Position numbers and translations under genes: made by a program. Shown here in pieces: positions 62,687-64,000 of a stretch of 64,000 bases of DNA. Source of the stretch: Rhea pennata (lineage: Eukaryota > Chordata > Aves > Rheiformes > Rheidae); contig NC_084670.1 of the NCBI RefSeq assembly GCF_028389875.1, positions 38,343,333-38,407,332 of the forward strand, given 5' to 3'. Numbering within the stretch: the stretch's first letter is position 1; each line of letters opens with the position of its first letter. A model generated the notes under the pieces. It saw only the letters and a list, made by a program, of their open reading frames with translations. It had not been told where the DNA came from and did no database searches.

Positions 62687-64000
62687 ATTCTATCCCGTCA
62701 CAAACATTCTATCGTGTCACAATCGATCGCATCACATTCTACCGCATCAGAACCATTCTATTGCGTCACATTCCATAGCGTCACAAACATTCTATCACGT
62801 CACATTCTATTGCATCACAGACATTCTATTGCATCACAATCTATCGCATCAGAAACATTCTATCGCGTTACAATCTATTGCGTCCCAAACATTTTATCGC
62901 GTCACATTCTATCGAGTCACATTGTGTTGCATCACGAACATTCTATTGCCTCTCATTTTATCGCGTCACAAACATTCTATCGCGTCACATTCTATTGCCT
63001 GACATTCTATCGCATCACATTTTATAGCATTACAAACATTCTATCGCGTCACATTCCATCGCGTCACACTCTATCACGCCACAAACATTCTATCGCGTCA
63101 CAATCTATGCATCACAAACATTCTATCGTGTCACATTCTATTGCGTCAGAAACATTCTATCGCGTCACATTCTATCGCGTTACGAACCTTCTATCGCGTA
63201 ACATTCTATCGCGTAAAATTCTATCGCGTCACGTTCCATCGCGTCACAGACATTCTATCGCAACACATTCTATTCGCGTCACATTCTATTGAGTCACAAA
63301 GATTCAATCGCGTCACATTCTCTGGTGTCACAATCATTCTATCTAGTCACATTCTATCACGTCACATTCTATGCCATCACAAACATTCTATCGTGTCACA
63401 TTCTATCGTGTCACAAACATTCTATCGTGTCACATTCTATGGCGTCACAAACATTCTATTACGTCACATTTATCGCATCACATTCTATCGTGTCACAAAC
63501 ATTCTATCGCGTCACATTCTATCGCGTCACATTCTATTGCGTTACATTCTATCGTGTCAAATTCTATCGCGTCACAACCATTCTGTCGCGTCACAATCTA
63601 TTGCCTCACAAACATTTTATCGCGTCACATTCTATCGCGTCACGAACATTCTATCCCGTCACATTCTATCTCATCACAAACATTCTATCGCGTCACAAAC
63701 ATTCTATCACGTCAATAAATATTCTATCGCCTCACATTCTCGCGTAATATTTTATCCCGTCACAATCATTCTATCACGTCACATTCTATCGTGTCACAAA
63801 CATTATATCGCGTCACATTCTCTGGCGTCACATTCTTTTGCATCACAAACATTCTATTGCGACACATTCTATTCCGTCAGATACATTCTATCGCGTCACA
63901 TTCTATTGCGTCACGAACATTCTATCGCGTAACATTCTATCGCGTCACACTCTATCGAGTCACAAAGATTCAATCGCGTAACATTCCCTGGCGTCACAAT
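62687..64000 (+). repeat. satellite higher-order repeat, copy 3 (partial)
   Basis: Continues in register with copies 1 and 2 to the window edge. It includes the ~82-bp block (63,430-63,500) and tctcgcgtaa at 63,738, which sits 5,967 bp after its copy 1 equivalent at 57,771. The array clearly extends past 64,000. Confidence 0.8.

Larger units (their letters stand above)
55790..64000 (+). repeat. CpG-rich satellite array with nested higher-order repeats, runs off the window
   Basis: More than 8.2 kb of head-to-tail monomers of two lengths: attctatcgcgtcac (15 bp) and aaacattctatcgcgtcac (19 bp, the same with a 4-base aaac-type spacer; variants aacc, aatc, agac, gaac, aaag). The leftmost ~150 bp are the most degenerate, marking the array edge. 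At the top level the same ordered variants recur about every 3 kb: acaatcgatcgcatcac is centred at about 56,760, 59,820 and 62,727, i.e. periods of 3,060 and 2,907 bp. Lower-level repeats of about 419 bp and about 570-590 bp lie inside. All three plus-strand frames and one minus frame of the monomer lack stops, which explains the long open frames here. It is not telomeric TTAGGG, and I do not recognise it as a named satellite. Confidence 0.95.

Noticed and set aside
55792-64000. Long plus-strand open frames (up to ~370 codons) made of His/Ser/Ile or Phe/Tyr/Arg/Val/Thr repeats
   Set aside because: All three forward phases of the 15-bp monomer lack stop codons, and 19-bp monomers merely shift between them. 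The frames are a by-product of the satellite, overlap each other, and have no start context or domain.
55790-64000. CRISPR-like direct repeats
   Set aside because: The repeats are contiguous with no unique spacers, the host is a vertebrate, and no cas genes are present.
55790-64000. Telomere or known TTAGGG-type array
   Set aside because: No TTAGGG or variant hexamers occur; the monomer is unrelated.

Overview
The window is vertebrate, and almost certainly bird, nuclear DNA. It holds three olfactory receptor (OR) loci of the family-14-like type that is hugely expanded in birds, many CR1 LINE fragments (the dominant avian LINE), and retroviral LTR and gag debris. Exons are sparse, and there is no operon-like packing or ribosome binding sites. 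No tRNA, rRNA, snRNA or CRISPR array was seen. All alignments were done by eye, so boundaries of repeats and duplications carry an error of tens of bases.

Layout. 225-1,145 is a ~64-bp minisatellite. 1,340-2,060 is a small minus-strand retroviral remnant (gag piece plus LTR). About 2,400-46,720 is a mosaic of segmental duplications built around OR loci. Unit A (6,000-14,350) carries an OR pseudogene on the minus strand (6,107-7,041). Unit B (14,820-24,650) is inverted and carries an open OR gene on the plus strand (23,671-24,624). Unit D (27,045-28,885) is a partial copy without a receptor. Unit C (34,330-46,720) has the same orientation as A and carries an open OR gene on the minus strand (34,500-35,435). 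CR1 pieces, a second LTR-like block (28,884-29,640) and a CpG-rich promoter-like island (45,650-46,360) lie among them. A second block of the same 64-bp minisatellite sits at 50,930-51,975, so the OR mosaic is bracketed by it.

From 55,790 to the window end (and beyond) is an unbroken CpG-rich satellite of 15-bp and 19-bp monomers, organised into nested higher-order repeats with a ~2.9-3.06 kb top period. I do not recognise it as a named avian satellite. It is the most striking element of the window.

Functionally, the only credible protein genes are the two intact ORs, which would act as odorant-sensing seven-transmembrane G-protein-coupled receptors in olfactory neurons. Each carries changes at positions normally fixed in the family: Cys in place of the DRY arginine in all three loci, loss of the second extracellular loop cysteine in the unit C gene, and loss of the ancestral start codon in the unit B gene. 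The cluster therefore looks like one caught during birth-and-death decay. The duplicated flanks, inverted arms and adjacent satellite suggest a subtelomeric or pericentromeric setting; that last point is inference.
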